The translations under genes and the position numbers were made by a program. Of a DNA stretch of 15,860 bases, positions 6,471 to 14,948 are shown in pieces. Under the pieces are notes generated by a model. The model was given only the letters and a program-made list of their open reading frames with translations. It did not search any database and had not been told where the DNA came from. How positions within the stretch are numbered: position 1 is the first letter of the stretch; each line of letters opens with the position of its first letter. The stretch spans positions 1 to 15,860 of the forward strand of contig JBIOJM010000239.1 of NCBI GenBank assembly GCA_044450785.1, read 5' to 3'. This DNA is from JBIOJM01 sp044450785 (GTDB lineage Bacteria > Planctomycetota > Planctomycetia > Isosphaerales > Isosphaeraceae).

Positions 6471-7763
6471 TCAGCGTACGACGAAGAGAATCACGTTCGT
6501 GATCACGGAGACCGCCAGCAGCATCGCGATGGTGGCGATGATGTTGTTTCGATTGTTGACGTAGGAAGCCAGCTCCACCAACTGTTCCTCGTTGGGCCCG
6601 CGAACGTTGCCGTCCGACTCGCCCTCGGCCAGGGCGAGCAAGGTGTCGGGTTTTTGGCCGGCGATCATCGGGCTCTCGCCGCGCAGCAGGCACTTGAGAT
6701 CGAGGATCAGATCGTCGGGAGTCTGGTAGCGCTGCTCCCGGTTCTTGGCCAGCATGGTCTCGACGACCATGCCCAGCCCGCCCGAGAGCTTGGAATTGAG
6801 ATGGTCGGGCGGGATGAGTGCGACGTTGGGATCGACGTGCTTGCGCATGACCTCGCTGGGGGTTTCGCCACCGTAGGGCACCTTGCCGGTGACCATGTGG
6901 TAGAGCGTGGCACCCAGGCTGTAGATGTCGGCCCGGATGTCGATGTTCGTCTGTCCGCGAACTTGCTCGGGGCTGATGTAATAGGGGGTGCCGATCGCCA
7001 TGCCGGCTTCCGACAAGCCCCATTTTTCATCGTCGGTCAGTCGTGCCAGGCCCAGGTCGGCGAGCTTGACGTCTCCGGTTCGCGTCAGGATCACGTTCTC
7101 GGGCTTGATGTCGCGGTGGATCAGGCCCCGCTGGGCGGCGTGTTTGAGCGCCTCGGCGATCGCCAACGTGATCCGCAACGCCTCCTTCTCGTCGAACGTC
7201 TTGTCCTTGTCGAGATAATCCTTGATTGTCGGCCCCTCGACATACTCCATCACAAAGTAGTAGTGGCCGTCGATCTGACCTGCATCGATGGCATTGACCA
7301 CGTTGTTATGCGAGAGCCTGGCGGCGATCATCGCCTCACCTTCGAATCGCTTGATGAATTCCTTGTTCTGGGCGAGCGGGTCGAGCAGGATCTTGATGGC
7401 GACGACTCGGTCGACGCTCACCTGCTTGGCCTTGAACACCACGCCCATCGAGCCTTTGCCGAGCTTCTGGATCATCTGGTAGCCGGGGATCGTGAATTTC
7501 CGCTTGTCCTCACCGGTCTCTTGTGCGAGCCGCGTCATCTGGCTACGGGTGAGGACCTTTGCCTCGACCATGATCTCCAGCAGGCTCTTGGCCGGCTCCT
7601 GGTCTTTGGCCGCCAGCTTCTTGCGCTGGGTCTTGCAAGCCTCGATCTCGTCGGCCGTGGCCAGGCCGCGGCGGAGGATCGACTTCTCGAGCTGAGATTC
7701 ATCGAGATTGGAGGAACTCCGGGGATCCTTCTCAGTTGTGTTGCTCTCGACCGGACTGGCCAT
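6471..7763 (-). CDS. Ser/Thr protein kinase with C-terminal membrane anchor
   Basis: A 430-residue PknB-type (Hanks) kinase. ATG 7763 follows AGGGAGA (7771-7777) with a 7-base spacer. Residues 20-88 form a non-catalytic N-terminal domain made of two similar halves (LEKSILRRGLATADEIEACK and LLEIMVEAKVLTRSQMTRLA). The catalytic domain spans about 95-360: glycine loop LGKGSMGVVF (101-110), Lys124 in VAIKIL, catalytic HRDIKPEN (216-223), DLG (236-238) in place of DFG, as is common in bacterial kinases, the GTPYYISPEQ segment (258-267), and the structural Asp279 in RADIYSLG. All key residues are present, so it should be active. Residues 408-428 form a single hydrophobic span with only Val-Arg beyond it, so the kinase faces the cytoplasm and has no external sensor. 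Confidence 0.95.
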   Translation of the reverse strand: MASPVESNTTEKDPRSSSNLDESQLEKSILRRGLATADEIEACKTQRKKLAAKDQEPAKSLLEIMVEAKVLTRSQMTRLAQETGEDKRKFTIPGYQMIQKLGKGSMGVVFKAKQVSVDRVVAIKILLDPLAQNKEFIKRFEGEAMIAARLSHNNVVNAIDAGQIDGHYYFVMEYVEGPTIKDYLDKDKTFDEKEALRITLAIAEALKHAAQRGLIHRDIKPENVILTRTGDVKLADLGLARLTDDEKWGLSEAGMAIGTPYYISPEQVRGQTNIDIRADIYSLGATLYHMVTGKVPYGGETPSEVMRKHVDPNVALIPPDHLNSKLSGGLGMVVETMLAKNREQRYQTPDDLILDLKCLLRGESPMIAGQKPDTLLALAEGESDGNVRGPNEEQLVELASYVNNRNNIIATIAMLLAVSVITNVILFVVR

Positions 7764-7916
7764 CAGACGGTCTCCCTGCGTTCTGATCCGACCAGATGAG
7801 GCGATCGGTTGCTGCCCGCGACGGTTGATCGCGACAGCTCACGGCGAGCACCGAGCTCGACCGAAGTCGCGAGGCTGCAAGGACGGGCGTCCTCAACAGT
7901 GGCTTCGGTGCATGAA

Positions 7917-7944
7917 AGTATGTTTCCGACCACCGGCTTGTCAA
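7917..7944 (-). promoter_or_regulatory. sigma-70-type promoter for the kinase gene
   Basis: On the minus strand a perfect -35 box, TTGACA (7944-7939), is followed after 16 bases by CATACT (7922-7917), matching four of six -10 positions. It points to the kinase start about 155 bases downstream, giving a long leader with no visible gene in it. Confidence 0.45.
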
Positions 7945-8029
7945 CGTAAATTCTGGACTTCTTGCGTGATCTCGACATGGACGCGACCTTGGGTGACATT
8001 CGAACACGACCGATGAGTGATTCCAATAC

Positions 8030-8058
8030 TTGAGAGGGGAGACAACCTCCATTATGAT
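8030..8058 (+). promoter_or_regulatory. sigma-70-type promoter for the dehydrogenase gene
   Basis: TTGAGA (8030-8035) and TATGAT (8053-8058) each match five of six consensus positions and are spaced by 17 bases. A transcript would begin near 8065, about 75-95 bases before the coding start. The -10 box sits inside the small dyad at 8047-8062. Confidence 0.5.
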
Positions 8059-8062
8059 GGAG
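8047..8062. promoter_or_regulatory. dyad over the -10 box, possible operator
   Basis: CTCCAT (8047-8052) and ATGGAG (8057-8062) are a perfect 6-base inverted repeat around TATG. The dyad overlaps the -10 box of the dehydrogenase promoter, a position suited to a repressor site. Six-base dyads do occur by chance, so this is only suggestive. Confidence 0.3.
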
Positions 8063-8158
8063 ATCGCGTATTCTATCTACGACCGATCCACGGCCAGGTG
8101 ACAACCGGGTCGGCGGACAGCGGCTTTCGATCCGAAGGTGATGCTGGCGGAGGGCGTT

Positions 8159-9265
8159 TTGATCAAGCTGGGCGTCGTGGCAGGCGACGGTGTCGGCCCC
8201 GAGGTGACGGCTGAGGGCCTCGAGGTGTTCTCGGTGGTCGCCCGGCTCGAGGGTCTGGACTACGAGCTCGTACCGTTCGAGCTGGGCGGCCAGCGCTATT
8301 TGCGGACCGGGGAGGTCCTGCCGGACGCCGAGATCGAGCGGCTGCGCGGCTGCGATGCCATTCTGCTGGGGGCCGTTGGCCATCCCCAGGTTCCGCCCGG
8401 GATCCTCGAGAAAGGAATCCTGCTCCGGCTCCGGTTCGATTTCCACCAGTACATCAACCTCCGGCCGATTCGTCTGTCCAGGGGGGTGGAGGGGCCGATC
8501 CGGGGCATGGGGCCGGACGACATCGACATGATCGTCGTTCGCGAGAACAACGAGGACCTCTACGTCGGCGCGGGGGGATTCGCGCGCAAGGGAACGCCCG
8601 AGGAAGTCGCGATCCAGACCTCGATCAACACGCGGGCAGGCGTCGAGCGTACGCTTCGCTTCGCCTTTGATCTGGCCCGCCGCCGCGGCGAGCAAGGCCC
8701 CTTCCCCGGGCTCGCCGCCGCGGATCGCCGCCAGGGCTTCATGAGGCAGGTCACACTCGTGGCCAAGACCAACGTCCTGACCTTTGCCCACGACCTCTGG
8801 ATGCGCGCGTTCACGGAAGTTTCCGCCGACTACCCCGACGTCAAGAGCGACTATCAGCACGTGGACGCCTGTTGCATGAGGATGGTGGTCAATCCCGAGC
8901 GGTTCGATGTGATCGTCACGACCAACATGTTCGGCGACATCATCACCGATCTCGGGGCCGTGCTCCAGGGCGGGATGGGACTGGCGGCCTCCGCCAACCT
9001 GAACCCGGATCGGACCGCTCCCAGCATGTTCGAGCCGGTTCACGGGTCCGCGCCCGATATCGCCGGTAAGGGGATCGCCAATCCCCTGGCCGCGATCCTC
9101 TCGGTGGCCATGATGCTCGACCACCTGGGCCATCCCCGCGCGGCCGGCCGGATCCGCGGTGCCGTCCAGCGCGTTCTGCTCGAGCCCACGCCCCGGACCC
9201 CCGACCTGGGCGGGGACGCAACAACCGCTGCCCTGGGCCGAGCTGTCCGCGACGCTCTCTGCTAA
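8159..9265 (+). CDS. leuB: 3-isopropylmalate dehydrogenase-like (LeuB/isocitrate dehydrogenase family)
   Basis: Oxidises and decarboxylates a 2-hydroxy-3-alkyl-dicarboxylate with NAD; in the LeuB case this is 3-isopropylmalate in leucine synthesis. The start is set at TTG 8159 because family members begin just before this point (IKLGVVAGDGVGPEV) and GGAGGG (8149-8154) lies 4 bases upstream; ATG 8141 or GTG 8138 would add 6-7 residues. About 368 residues, the usual size. Motifs: ILLGAVGHP near 68-76, substrate arginines in LLRLRFDF and NLRPIRL, IVVREN near 125-130, VAKTNVL with the catalytic Lys, the signature NMFGDIITDLGAVLQGGMG, and FEPVHGSAPDIAGKGIANP for cofactor binding. No leuC, leuD or leuA lies nearby, so a tartrate- or malate-type activity cannot be excluded. 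Confidence 0.85.
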   Translation: MIKLGVVAGDGVGPEVTAEGLEVFSVVARLEGLDYELVPFELGGQRYLRTGEVLPDAEIERLRGCDAILLGAVGHPQVPPGILEKGILLRLRFDFHQYINLRPIRLSRGVEGPIRGMGPDDIDMIVVRENNEDLYVGAGGFARKGTPEEVAIQTSINTRAGVERTLRFAFDLARRRGEQGPFPGLAAADRRQGFMRQVTLVAKTNVLTFAHDLWMRAFTEVSADYPDVKSDYQHVDACCMRMVVNPERFDVIVTTNMFGDIITDLGAVLQGGMGLAASANLNPDRTAPSMFEPVHGSAPDIAGKGIANPLAAILSVAMMLDHLGHPRAAGRIRGAVQRVLLEPTPRTPDLGGDATTAALGRAVRDALC

Positions 9266-9388
9266 ACTGACCACTGACAACTTTAAGAGAGAGATGGCAA
9301 CAACGGATCGGATCGGGTAGCTTGGTTGGATAGAGAGTGTCAACGCGCCGGGAGGGTGTCCCATCGCATCATGTCCGAGGGAACTTTG

Positions 9389-10342
9389 ATGTGCAACAAA
9401 ATTGACGGTTCACGATCGAGAGCGGCCTTCACACTGATCGAGTTGCTCGTCGTCATCGCCATTATCGCTGTTCTCGTCGCCCTGATCATGCCCGCGATCC
9501 AATCGGCGCGCGAATCGGCCAATCGGGCAAAGTGCCTGAACAACTTGCATCAACTGTCGATCGCCGCCCAGGAATACCACGATGTGTTCAACTCGTTTCC
9601 CGCGGGCTGGTACTGCGCGACGCCGACCTACGACGCCAACGGCAATCTGACCAGCGGCGACATCAACTGCCAGTTTGTGTACACGCCCTACCAACCTTAC
9701 ATGTGGAGCGGCTTCGTGGGGTTGTTCGTCAAGATGGAGCAGACCAACCTCTTTAACGAGATCAATTTGAACCTCAGAACAGACTGGCCCGACAACGCGA
9801 CCGCGATCCGCCGCACCATCGACGGGTTCGTGTGCCCTTCCAACCGCCGCCCCGAGACCGTCCAGTCGACCACTGGCTCGGTGGCCCAGCTCGGTCCTTC
9901 CGACTACCGGGCCAATATGTCAGGCGGCATGATCATTCCTTCGAGCGCGGCCGGCTGCCCCACGCTCGATCCGACCAATGTTTATTGCTGCAACTACGAC
10001 AATGGGCTGATGTACCAGAATTCCAGGGTCAACATGGCGGACATCACGGACGGAACGTCCACCACGGTCATTTTCGGCGAGAGCCTGGCCCCCACCGCCG
10101 TCTGGTCGCAGGCGACAAGCTGCTGCGTTCGAACGAATATCGATCGGACGATCAACAAGCCCATTCTCTTCAATGGCCTCAATTACTACACCTACTGGAT
10201 GAGCAAACACCCCAACATCGTCAATTTCGGCTTCTGCGACGGCCACGTCGGGTCGGTCACTCAACAGATCAACAAGCTCGTGCTGAACAAGATCATGAGT
10301 CGCAATGGCGGCGAAACGGTCTCCGCCGACGAGATCAAGTGA
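9389..10342 (+). CDS. DUF1559 prepilin-like (type II pseudopilin) protein
   Basis: A 317-residue protein. ATG 9389 is preferred over ATG 9371 because GAGGGAA (9377-9383) lies 5 bases before it. The class III signal is textbook: basic leader, then RAAFTLIELLVVIAIIAVLV at 11-30, with Glu five residues after the probable cleavage between Ala13 and Phe14 (Ala replaces the more common Gly). The planctomycete DUF1559 domain follows, with NRAKCLNNLHQLSIA, FVCPSNRR, a DITDGTSTTVIFGES block (218-232) and the closing FCDGHVGSV (282-290) H-X9-DG element. Nine or more Cys residues, including CC pairs, suggest disulfides outside the cytoplasm. DUF1559 proteins occur in tens to hundreds of copies per planctomycete genome; their role is unproven. 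The stop codon overlaps the next start. Confidence 0.93.
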   Translation: MCNKIDGSRSRAAFTLIELLVVIAIIAVLVALIMPAIQSARESANRAKCLNNLHQLSIAAQEYHDVFNSFPAGWYCATPTYDANGNLTSGDINCQFVYTPYQPYMWSGFVGLFVKMEQTNLFNEINLNLRTDWPDNATAIRRTIDGFVCPSNRRPETVQSTTGSVAQLGPSDYRANMSGGMIIPSSAAGCPTLDPTNVYCCNYDNGLMYQNSRVNMADITDGTSTTVIFGESLAPTAVWSQATSCCVRTNIDRTINKPILFNGLNYYTYWMSKHPNIVNFGFCDGHVGSVTQQINKLVLNKIMSRNGGETVSADEIK

Positions 10343-12840
10343 GCGCGGCCGGTAACTTCGGAGGTCAACGTACGAAGGTGCTCCGTAGCCCGGCTTTCTG
10401 CCTCTTCTTCGTGCTGTGCTCGGTGGGCGCCCGGGCCGATTCCCAGGAGATGGGGATCGAAGTGGAACCCTCGCGCGTGGTCCTGGTGGGAAGGGCCGCG
10501 CGCCAGCAGCTTGCGGTGACGCTGCGTCAGGGTGACGGCTCGCTCCGGGACGTGACCTCGCTGTGCCGGTTCTTGATCGAGCCGGTCGGCATCGCGGTGG
10601 TGGCGCCTGGCGGCGTCGTCCTGCCACGGACCGATGGACAGGCCGCTCTCCGGGCGATTTACCGGGATCAGGCCGCCCAGATCGAGCTCCGGGTCGAGCG
10701 AGTGGCATGGACGCGGGCGGCGAGTTTTCGGACCGACGTCGCCCCGCTGCTCTCCAAGGCGGGCTGCAACATGGGGGCGTGCCACGGCAATCTCAACGGC
10801 AAGGGGGGCTTCCGGCTGAGTCTGAGAGGCGACGACCCGACGTTCGATCATCAAGCACTGACCCATCAAGAGCGCGGCCGGCGGTTGAGCCGGATCGCGC
10901 CCGATCACAGCCTGATCGTGCTGAAGCCGACCGGTACGTTTCCCCATGAAGGGGGCCGGCGATTCCGTCGCGACTCGATCGAGGCCCAGACCCTGCTCGG
11001 CTGGATCGACTCGGGGGCGAGCGACGATCGGGCCGTCGCTCCCCACGTCAAGTCCCTGCGGGTTTTTCCCGCCGAGCGGACGAACGCGCCGGGCACCTTC
11101 CTTCAGCAGCTCGTCGTCACCGCCCGGTTCGACGACGGTTCGACCCGCGACGTGACGCGCCAGGCCGCCTACGACGTCAATGACCCCACGCGCGTGGAGG
11201 TCTCCGCTCAAGGCCTGGTCCTTGCCCGCGCGGCGTGCGAGACGGTGGTCGCCGTCCGCTACATGAATGGGCGCGGGACCAGCCGGCTGGCCTTCCTGCC
11301 CGACCGGCCGGGCTTCGTCTGGCGCGGGCTGGCCTCGAATGGTCCGATCGACGACCTGGTCTTCGCCAAGCTGAGGGCCCTGCGGATCAACCCCTCGCCG
11401 CTCTGCGGTGATTCCGCTTTCCTGCGGCGAGCTTACCTCGACGCGATCGGGCGGCTCCCCGATCCGGCGGAAGCTCGCGCGTTTCTCGATGATCGAGACG
11501 CTGACCAGCGCGGCCGGCTCGTCGATCGCCTGGTCGATCGCCCCGAGTTCGCCGATTTTTGGGCATTGAAGTGGGCCGACCTGCTCCGGAACGAAGAGAA
11601 GACCATGGGCGAGAAGGGCGCCTGGGTGTTGGAGCGCTGGCTGCGCGACCAGATTGCGAAGGATACCCCGCTCGACGAGCTGGTCCGCAGGATCGTCGCC
11701 GGCCTGGGCTCGACCTGGCAGAATCCTCCCGCGAGCTTCTACCGGACGAACCGCGACCCGATGACCGCCGCGGAGAGCGTCAGCCAGGTCTTCCTGGGCA
11801 TCCGCCTTCAGTGCGCGCGCTGCCACAATCACCCATTCGACGTCTGGACGCAGGACGACTACTTCGGCCTGGCCGCCTTTTTCACCAACATCGCGCGTAA
11901 GCAAAAGAGCAACATCCGCAAGGACAACCTCGACTCGCACGAGATCAACGGCGACGAGATCATCTACCTGGCCGGTCGCCCCCGGATCGTCCAGCCCCGG
12001 ACCGGCGCGATCCTTGAGCCGAAATATCTGAACGGACCGGGTGTGGATCGGCCGGGTGGCGAAGAAGAGAACGCCCTCGAAAAGCTGGCAGACTGGCTGA
12101 CGCGGCAGAACCCTCAGTTCAGCCGCAACCTTGCGAACCGGATCTGGTTCCATCTTCTCGGCCGGGGCATTGTGGAGCCGGTCGATGATTTCCGAGACTC
12201 GAATCCACCTTCCAACCCCGCTCTCCTGGACGCCCTGACGGTTCATTTCGAGGCGAACGGCTCGAGGCTCAAGCCGCTCGTCGCCTGGATCATGAAGTCG
12301 CGGACTTACCAAATGAGCGCGACCCCCGACGCCACGAGCGCCGACGATCAAGCGAATTTCTCGCACGCGGCGGTCCGGCTGGTCTCCGCCGAGGTCCTGC
12401 TGGACGCCATCAGCCAGGTACTGGACGTCCCCGAACGATTCCCCCATGCGCCTGGCTCGTTGCGTGCCGCCCAACTGCCTGGTCCGGCCACGGACAGCAC
12501 GTTCCTGAAAACCTTCGGCAAGCCGGACCGCCTGCTCACGTGCGAGTGCGAGCGTTCCGAGTCGACCACCCTGGCGCAGGCGTTCCAGATGATCAACGGC
12601 GAGACTGTCCGGCGAAAGCTGGAATTGCATTCGAACCGGATCGGCAAGCGACTGGACTCGGGCGCGAGCGATGCCGGCCTCCTGAGCGAGGTCTATCTCG
12701 CCGCGCTCTGCCGTGAACCGACCGCGGACGAGCGCCATGCCATGGCTGCCCACATCGGGCACGCGCGTGATCGCCGCGCCGCGTGGGAAGACGTCGTTTG
12801 GGCGCTGATCAACAGCAAAGAGTTTCTCTTGAAGCATTGA
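10339..12840 (+). CDS. secreted cytochrome-like DUF1549/DUF1553 protein
   Basis: An 833-residue protein. GTG 10339 overlaps the previous stop (GTGA), implying translational coupling; GTG 10378, with GGAGG 13 bases upstream, is an alternative that removes 13 residues. A Sec signal (about 16-33, ending VGARA) is followed by an Ig-like strand region (39-120), then a CNMGACHG motif at 143-150 in a planctomycete-cytochrome-type segment with GKGGFRLSLRGDD. A second Ig-like part follows (about 255-330). DUF1549 starts near 337 and contains the CARCHNHPFD motif at 492-501. DUF1553 starts near 592 (NLANRIWFHLLGRGIVEPVD). CARCH is a standard CxxCH haem site; CNMGACH has a CX4CH spacing. Such proteins are almost always paired with a DUF1501 gene, as here; their reaction is unknown. 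Confidence 0.93.
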   Translation: MSAAGNFGGQRTKVLRSPAFCLFFVLCSVGARADSQEMGIEVEPSRVVLVGRAARQQLAVTLRQGDGSLRDVTSLCRFLIEPVGIAVVAPGGVVLPRTDGQAALRAIYRDQAAQIELRVERVAWTRAASFRTDVAPLLSKAGCNMGACHGNLNGKGGFRLSLRGDDPTFDHQALTHQERGRRLSRIAPDHSLIVLKPTGTFPHEGGRRFRRDSIEAQTLLGWIDSGASDDRAVAPHVKSLRVFPAERTNAPGTFLQQLVVTARFDDGSTRDVTRQAAYDVNDPTRVEVSAQGLVLARAACETVVAVRYMNGRGTSRLAFLPDRPGFVWRGLASNGPIDDLVFAKLRALRINPSPLCGDSAFLRRAYLDAIGRLPDPAEARAFLDDRDADQRGRLVDRLVDRPEFADFWALKWADLLRNEEKTMGEKGAWVLERWLRDQIAKDTPLDELVRRIVAGLGSTWQNPPASFYRTNRDPMTAAESVSQVFLGIRLQCARCHNHPFDVWTQDDYFGLAAFFTNIARKQKSNIRKDNLDSHEINGDEIIYLAGRPRIVQPRTGAILEPKYLNGPGVDRPGGEEENALEKLADWLTRQNPQFSRNLANRIWFHLLGRGIVEPVDDFRDSNPPSNPALLDALTVHFEANGSRLKPLVAWIMKSRTYQMSATPDATSADDQANFSHAAVRLVSAEVLLDAISQVLDVPERFPHAPGSLRAAQLPGPATDSTFLKTFGKPDRLLTCECERSESTTLAQAFQMINGETVRRKLELHSNRIGKRLDSGASDAGLLSEVYLAALCREPTADERHAMAAHIGHARDRRAAWEDVVWALINSKEFLLKH

Positions 12841-12892
12841 GGGTGTGGCCACGGCCGGAAGGTCGCGGGCCACGAATAGGGAGGCTCCAGAA

Positions 12893-14278
12893 ATGACGCC
12901 GGGCTGCCCTGAGTTCCTGACGGCTTGCCGGTTCTCACGCCGCCGGCTGATCGAGGCCGGCTCCGCGGGGATCGTGGGCCTCTGCCTCCCTTCATTGCTG
13001 AGGGCCGAGCAGAGGCCGGCCTCCTCCGCGCGCGCCAAGCACATCATCTTCCTGCACCAGTTCGGCGGCCCGTCGCATCTGGACACCTTCGACATGAAGC
13101 CGGACGCACCGGCCGGGATTCGGGGTGAGTTCAAGCCGATCGCGTCCGGCCAGCCGGGCTTGTCCGTGACCGAGCATCTACCGCGGTTCGCGATGGTGAT
13201 CGACCAGTTCGCGCAGGTTCGGTCGGTGAACCACCGGATGAAGAATCACAACTCGGCGACTTACTACAGCCTCACCGGTCACGCTCCGCCGGTCGACGAC
13301 ATCCGGCTGCGCGACACCCAGGAGCTCTACCCAGCCTATGGAAGCACGGTCGCCAAGCTCAAGCCGGTCGAAGACCAGGCCATGCCCTCGTTCGTCTCCT
13401 ACCCCCACGTTCTGCGCGACGGTAGCGTCACTCCCGGCCAGCACGCCAGCTTCCTGGGCAAGGCGTACGACCCGTTCTTCATCGCTCGAGACCCCGGCCG
13501 TCCCGAGTTCCGGCTCCCCGAGCTGAGCCTGCCGTCGTCGCTGCCCTTGGACCGGCTCGAGGATCGCCGCGGTCTCATGCAGCTCATCGACCGGCAGACC
13601 GACCTGTCATCATGGTCGGAGACGGCCCGGGGCATCGACGCCTTCTATACCCGGGCCCTGACGATGCTCAGCTCCTCCAAGGTCAAACGCGCCTTCGACC
13701 TCTCCGAAGAGCCTCCCCGGCTCCGCGACGCATACGGCCGCACGACCTACGGCCAGGGCTGCCTGCTGGCGCGCCGGCTGGTCGAGGCGGGGGTGCGGTT
13801 CGTTTCGGTCTACTTTGCCCCATATATCGGCGGCGGCAACGGCGGCTGGGATACCCACGGCGACAATTTCAACCAGCTCAAGAAGCGGCTGCTGCCCATC
13901 ACCGACCTGGCCGTCCCGACCCTGATCCAGGACCTGCAGGCGCGCGGCCTCCTGGACGAGACGCTGATCGTGTGGATGGGCGAGTTCGGCCGAACTCCCA
14001 AGGTCCAGAACACCAAGCAGTTCGGCCCCGACGGTCGCGGCCACTGGCCCGACTGCTACACGGTCCTCCTGGCCGGCGGCGGCATCATCCCGGGCGCGAT
14101 CCACGGCTCGAGCGACCGCATCGGCGCCTATCCGGCTACCGACCCGGTGAGCCCCGACGACCTCGCCGCGACCATGTTCTGGGCCCTGGGCATCGACCCG
14201 GCCACCGAAGTCAGGGACACCCTGGGCCGGCCTTTACCCATCGCCGCCGGCCAGCCGATCACCCGGCTGTTCGGGTAA
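12893..14278 (+). CDS. DUF1501 Tat-exported protein (alkaline phosphatase/sulfatase-like fold)
   Basis: A 461-residue protein. ATG 12893 follows AGGGAGG (12878-12884) with an 8-base spacer; the frame extends 16 codons upstream without family features. A Tat signal is clear: SRRRLI (15-20) then a hydrophobic stretch AGSAGIVGLCLPSLL ending near 38. Family marks are FLHQFGGPSHLDTFDMKPDA (54-73), the NHRMKNHNSATYYSLTGH block (113-130), GGWDTHGDNF near 318, WMGEFGRTPKV near 361 and the DGRGHWPDCY segment. DUF1501 belongs to the alkaline-phosphatase-like superfamily. The Asp/His residues above could bind metal, but no substrate is known. It follows the DUF1549/DUF1553 gene by 52 bases. Tat export fits cofactor or metal loading in the cytoplasm, with a partner role at the cell surface (inference). 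Confidence 0.95.
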   Translation: MTPGCPEFLTACRFSRRRLIEAGSAGIVGLCLPSLLRAEQRPASSARAKHIIFLHQFGGPSHLDTFDMKPDAPAGIRGEFKPIASGQPGLSVTEHLPRFAMVIDQFAQVRSVNHRMKNHNSATYYSLTGHAPPVDDIRLRDTQELYPAYGSTVAKLKPVEDQAMPSFVSYPHVLRDGSVTPGQHASFLGKAYDPFFIARDPGRPEFRLPELSLPSSLPLDRLEDRRGLMQLIDRQTDLSSWSETARGIDAFYTRALTMLSSSKVKRAFDLSEEPPRLRDAYGRTTYGQGCLLARRLVEAGVRFVSVYFAPYIGGGNGGWDTHGDNFNQLKKRLLPITDLAVPTLIQDLQARGLLDETLIVWMGEFGRTPKVQNTKQFGPDGRGHWPDCYTVLLAGGGIIPGAIHGSSDRIGAYPATDPVSPDDLAATMFWALGIDPATEVRDTLGRPLPIAAGQPITRLFG

Positions 14279-14360
14279 TCGAAATCGAGCAAATCACTCC
14301 AGGAAAAGGCCATCGCCTCGGTAAGGAAATCGGTCTCGGCGGCAACTCTCTTGTTGATCC

Positions 14361-14948
14361 ATGAACAAGCCGAGTCCCTTGCCCACACCTGAGTCCGAGG
14401 CAACCAGCTCACTGGACTGGGGAGCGACGCTGGTCGCGCACGAGGGCTGGCTGCGGCGGGTCGTCGCCTCGCGGCTGAACGAGACCCAGGCGGTCGAGGA
14501 GGTCATGCAAGACGTGGCGCTTGCGGCCGTGGCCCAGCACGCCCCGTTGCATAACCCGGCTCGGGCGGCCGTCTGGCTTTATCGGCTGGCCGTGCGCCAC
14601 GTCCTTCTCTATCGCCGCAAGGCGGGCCGCCAGCGGTCGTTGGTCGACCGTTACGCGGCCCGGAAAGCGGTCAGCGGGATCGACGCGTCGCCCTCGCCGC
14701 TGGGCTGGCTGGTGCGCGACGAGCGCCGGCAGCTCGTCCAACAGGCGCTGCGGCGGCTCCCGCCGCGCGACGCCGAGCTGTTGATGTTGAAGCACGCCGA
14801 AGGCTATGGGGCACGCGAGCTGGCCGAACGGCTCGGCGTCGCCGTGGCCACCGTCGAGACCCGACTCCATCGCGCCCGTCACCGCCTCCGCGCGGAACTG
14901 GCCGATCTGGCCGCCGAATTCGAGGCACCCGACCATGACCGAGATTGA
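14361..14948 (+). CDS. ECF-type RNA polymerase sigma factor
   Basis: A 195-residue sigma-70 family protein with regions 2 and 4 only. Region 2 lies at about 22-88 (EGWLRRVVASRLNETQAVEE, then MQDVALAAV and the WLYRLAVRHVLLYRRKAGRQ helix for -10 recognition). Region 4 lies at about 120-182 with LPPRDAELLMLKHAEGYGAR and the helix-turn-helix LAERLGVAVATVETRLHRAR. It starts 82 bases after the DUF1501 gene on the same strand and overlaps the next gene by 14 bases, the usual arrangement of a sigma factor with its regulator. Unlike the long planctomycete sigma factors with C-terminal extensions, it is compact and intact. Its targets probably include this locus (inference); no -35/-10 pair for it was recognised. 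Confidence 0.93.
   Translation: MNKPSPLPTPESEATSSLDWGATLVAHEGWLRRVVASRLNETQAVEEVMQDVALAAVAQHAPLHNPARAAVWLYRLAVRHVLLYRRKAGRQRSLVDRYAARKAVSGIDASPSPLGWLVRDERRQLVQQALRRLPPRDAELLMLKHAEGYGARELAERLGVAVATVETRLHRARHRLRAELADLAAEFEAPDHDRD

Larger units (their letters stand above)
7764..8137. other. divergent intergenic region between kinase and dehydrogenase genes
   Basis: 374 bases without a gene. It holds a minus-strand promoter candidate for the kinase and a plus-strand one for the dehydrogenase, described separately, and a short dyad over the latter's -10 box. Open frames here are extensions or shadows of the flanking genes with no family features. Confidence 0.6.

Noticed and set aside
6426..7799. 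A 457-codon plus-strand frame opposite the kinase gene
   Set aside because: The kinase on the minus strand has every catalytic motif; the opposite frame has no family features.
7763..9364. A 533-codon minus-strand frame opposite the dehydrogenase gene, ending at the kinase start
   Set aside because: Sequence reads as an antisense shadow (Asp/His/Gly/Val-rich, no motif), and the plus-strand gene carries all family signatures.
10261..13134. A 957-codon open frame on the minus strand opposite the DUF1549/DUF1553 gene
   Set aside because: No domain is recognisable, it spans two convincing plus-strand genes, and it is explained by GC-rich codon bias.
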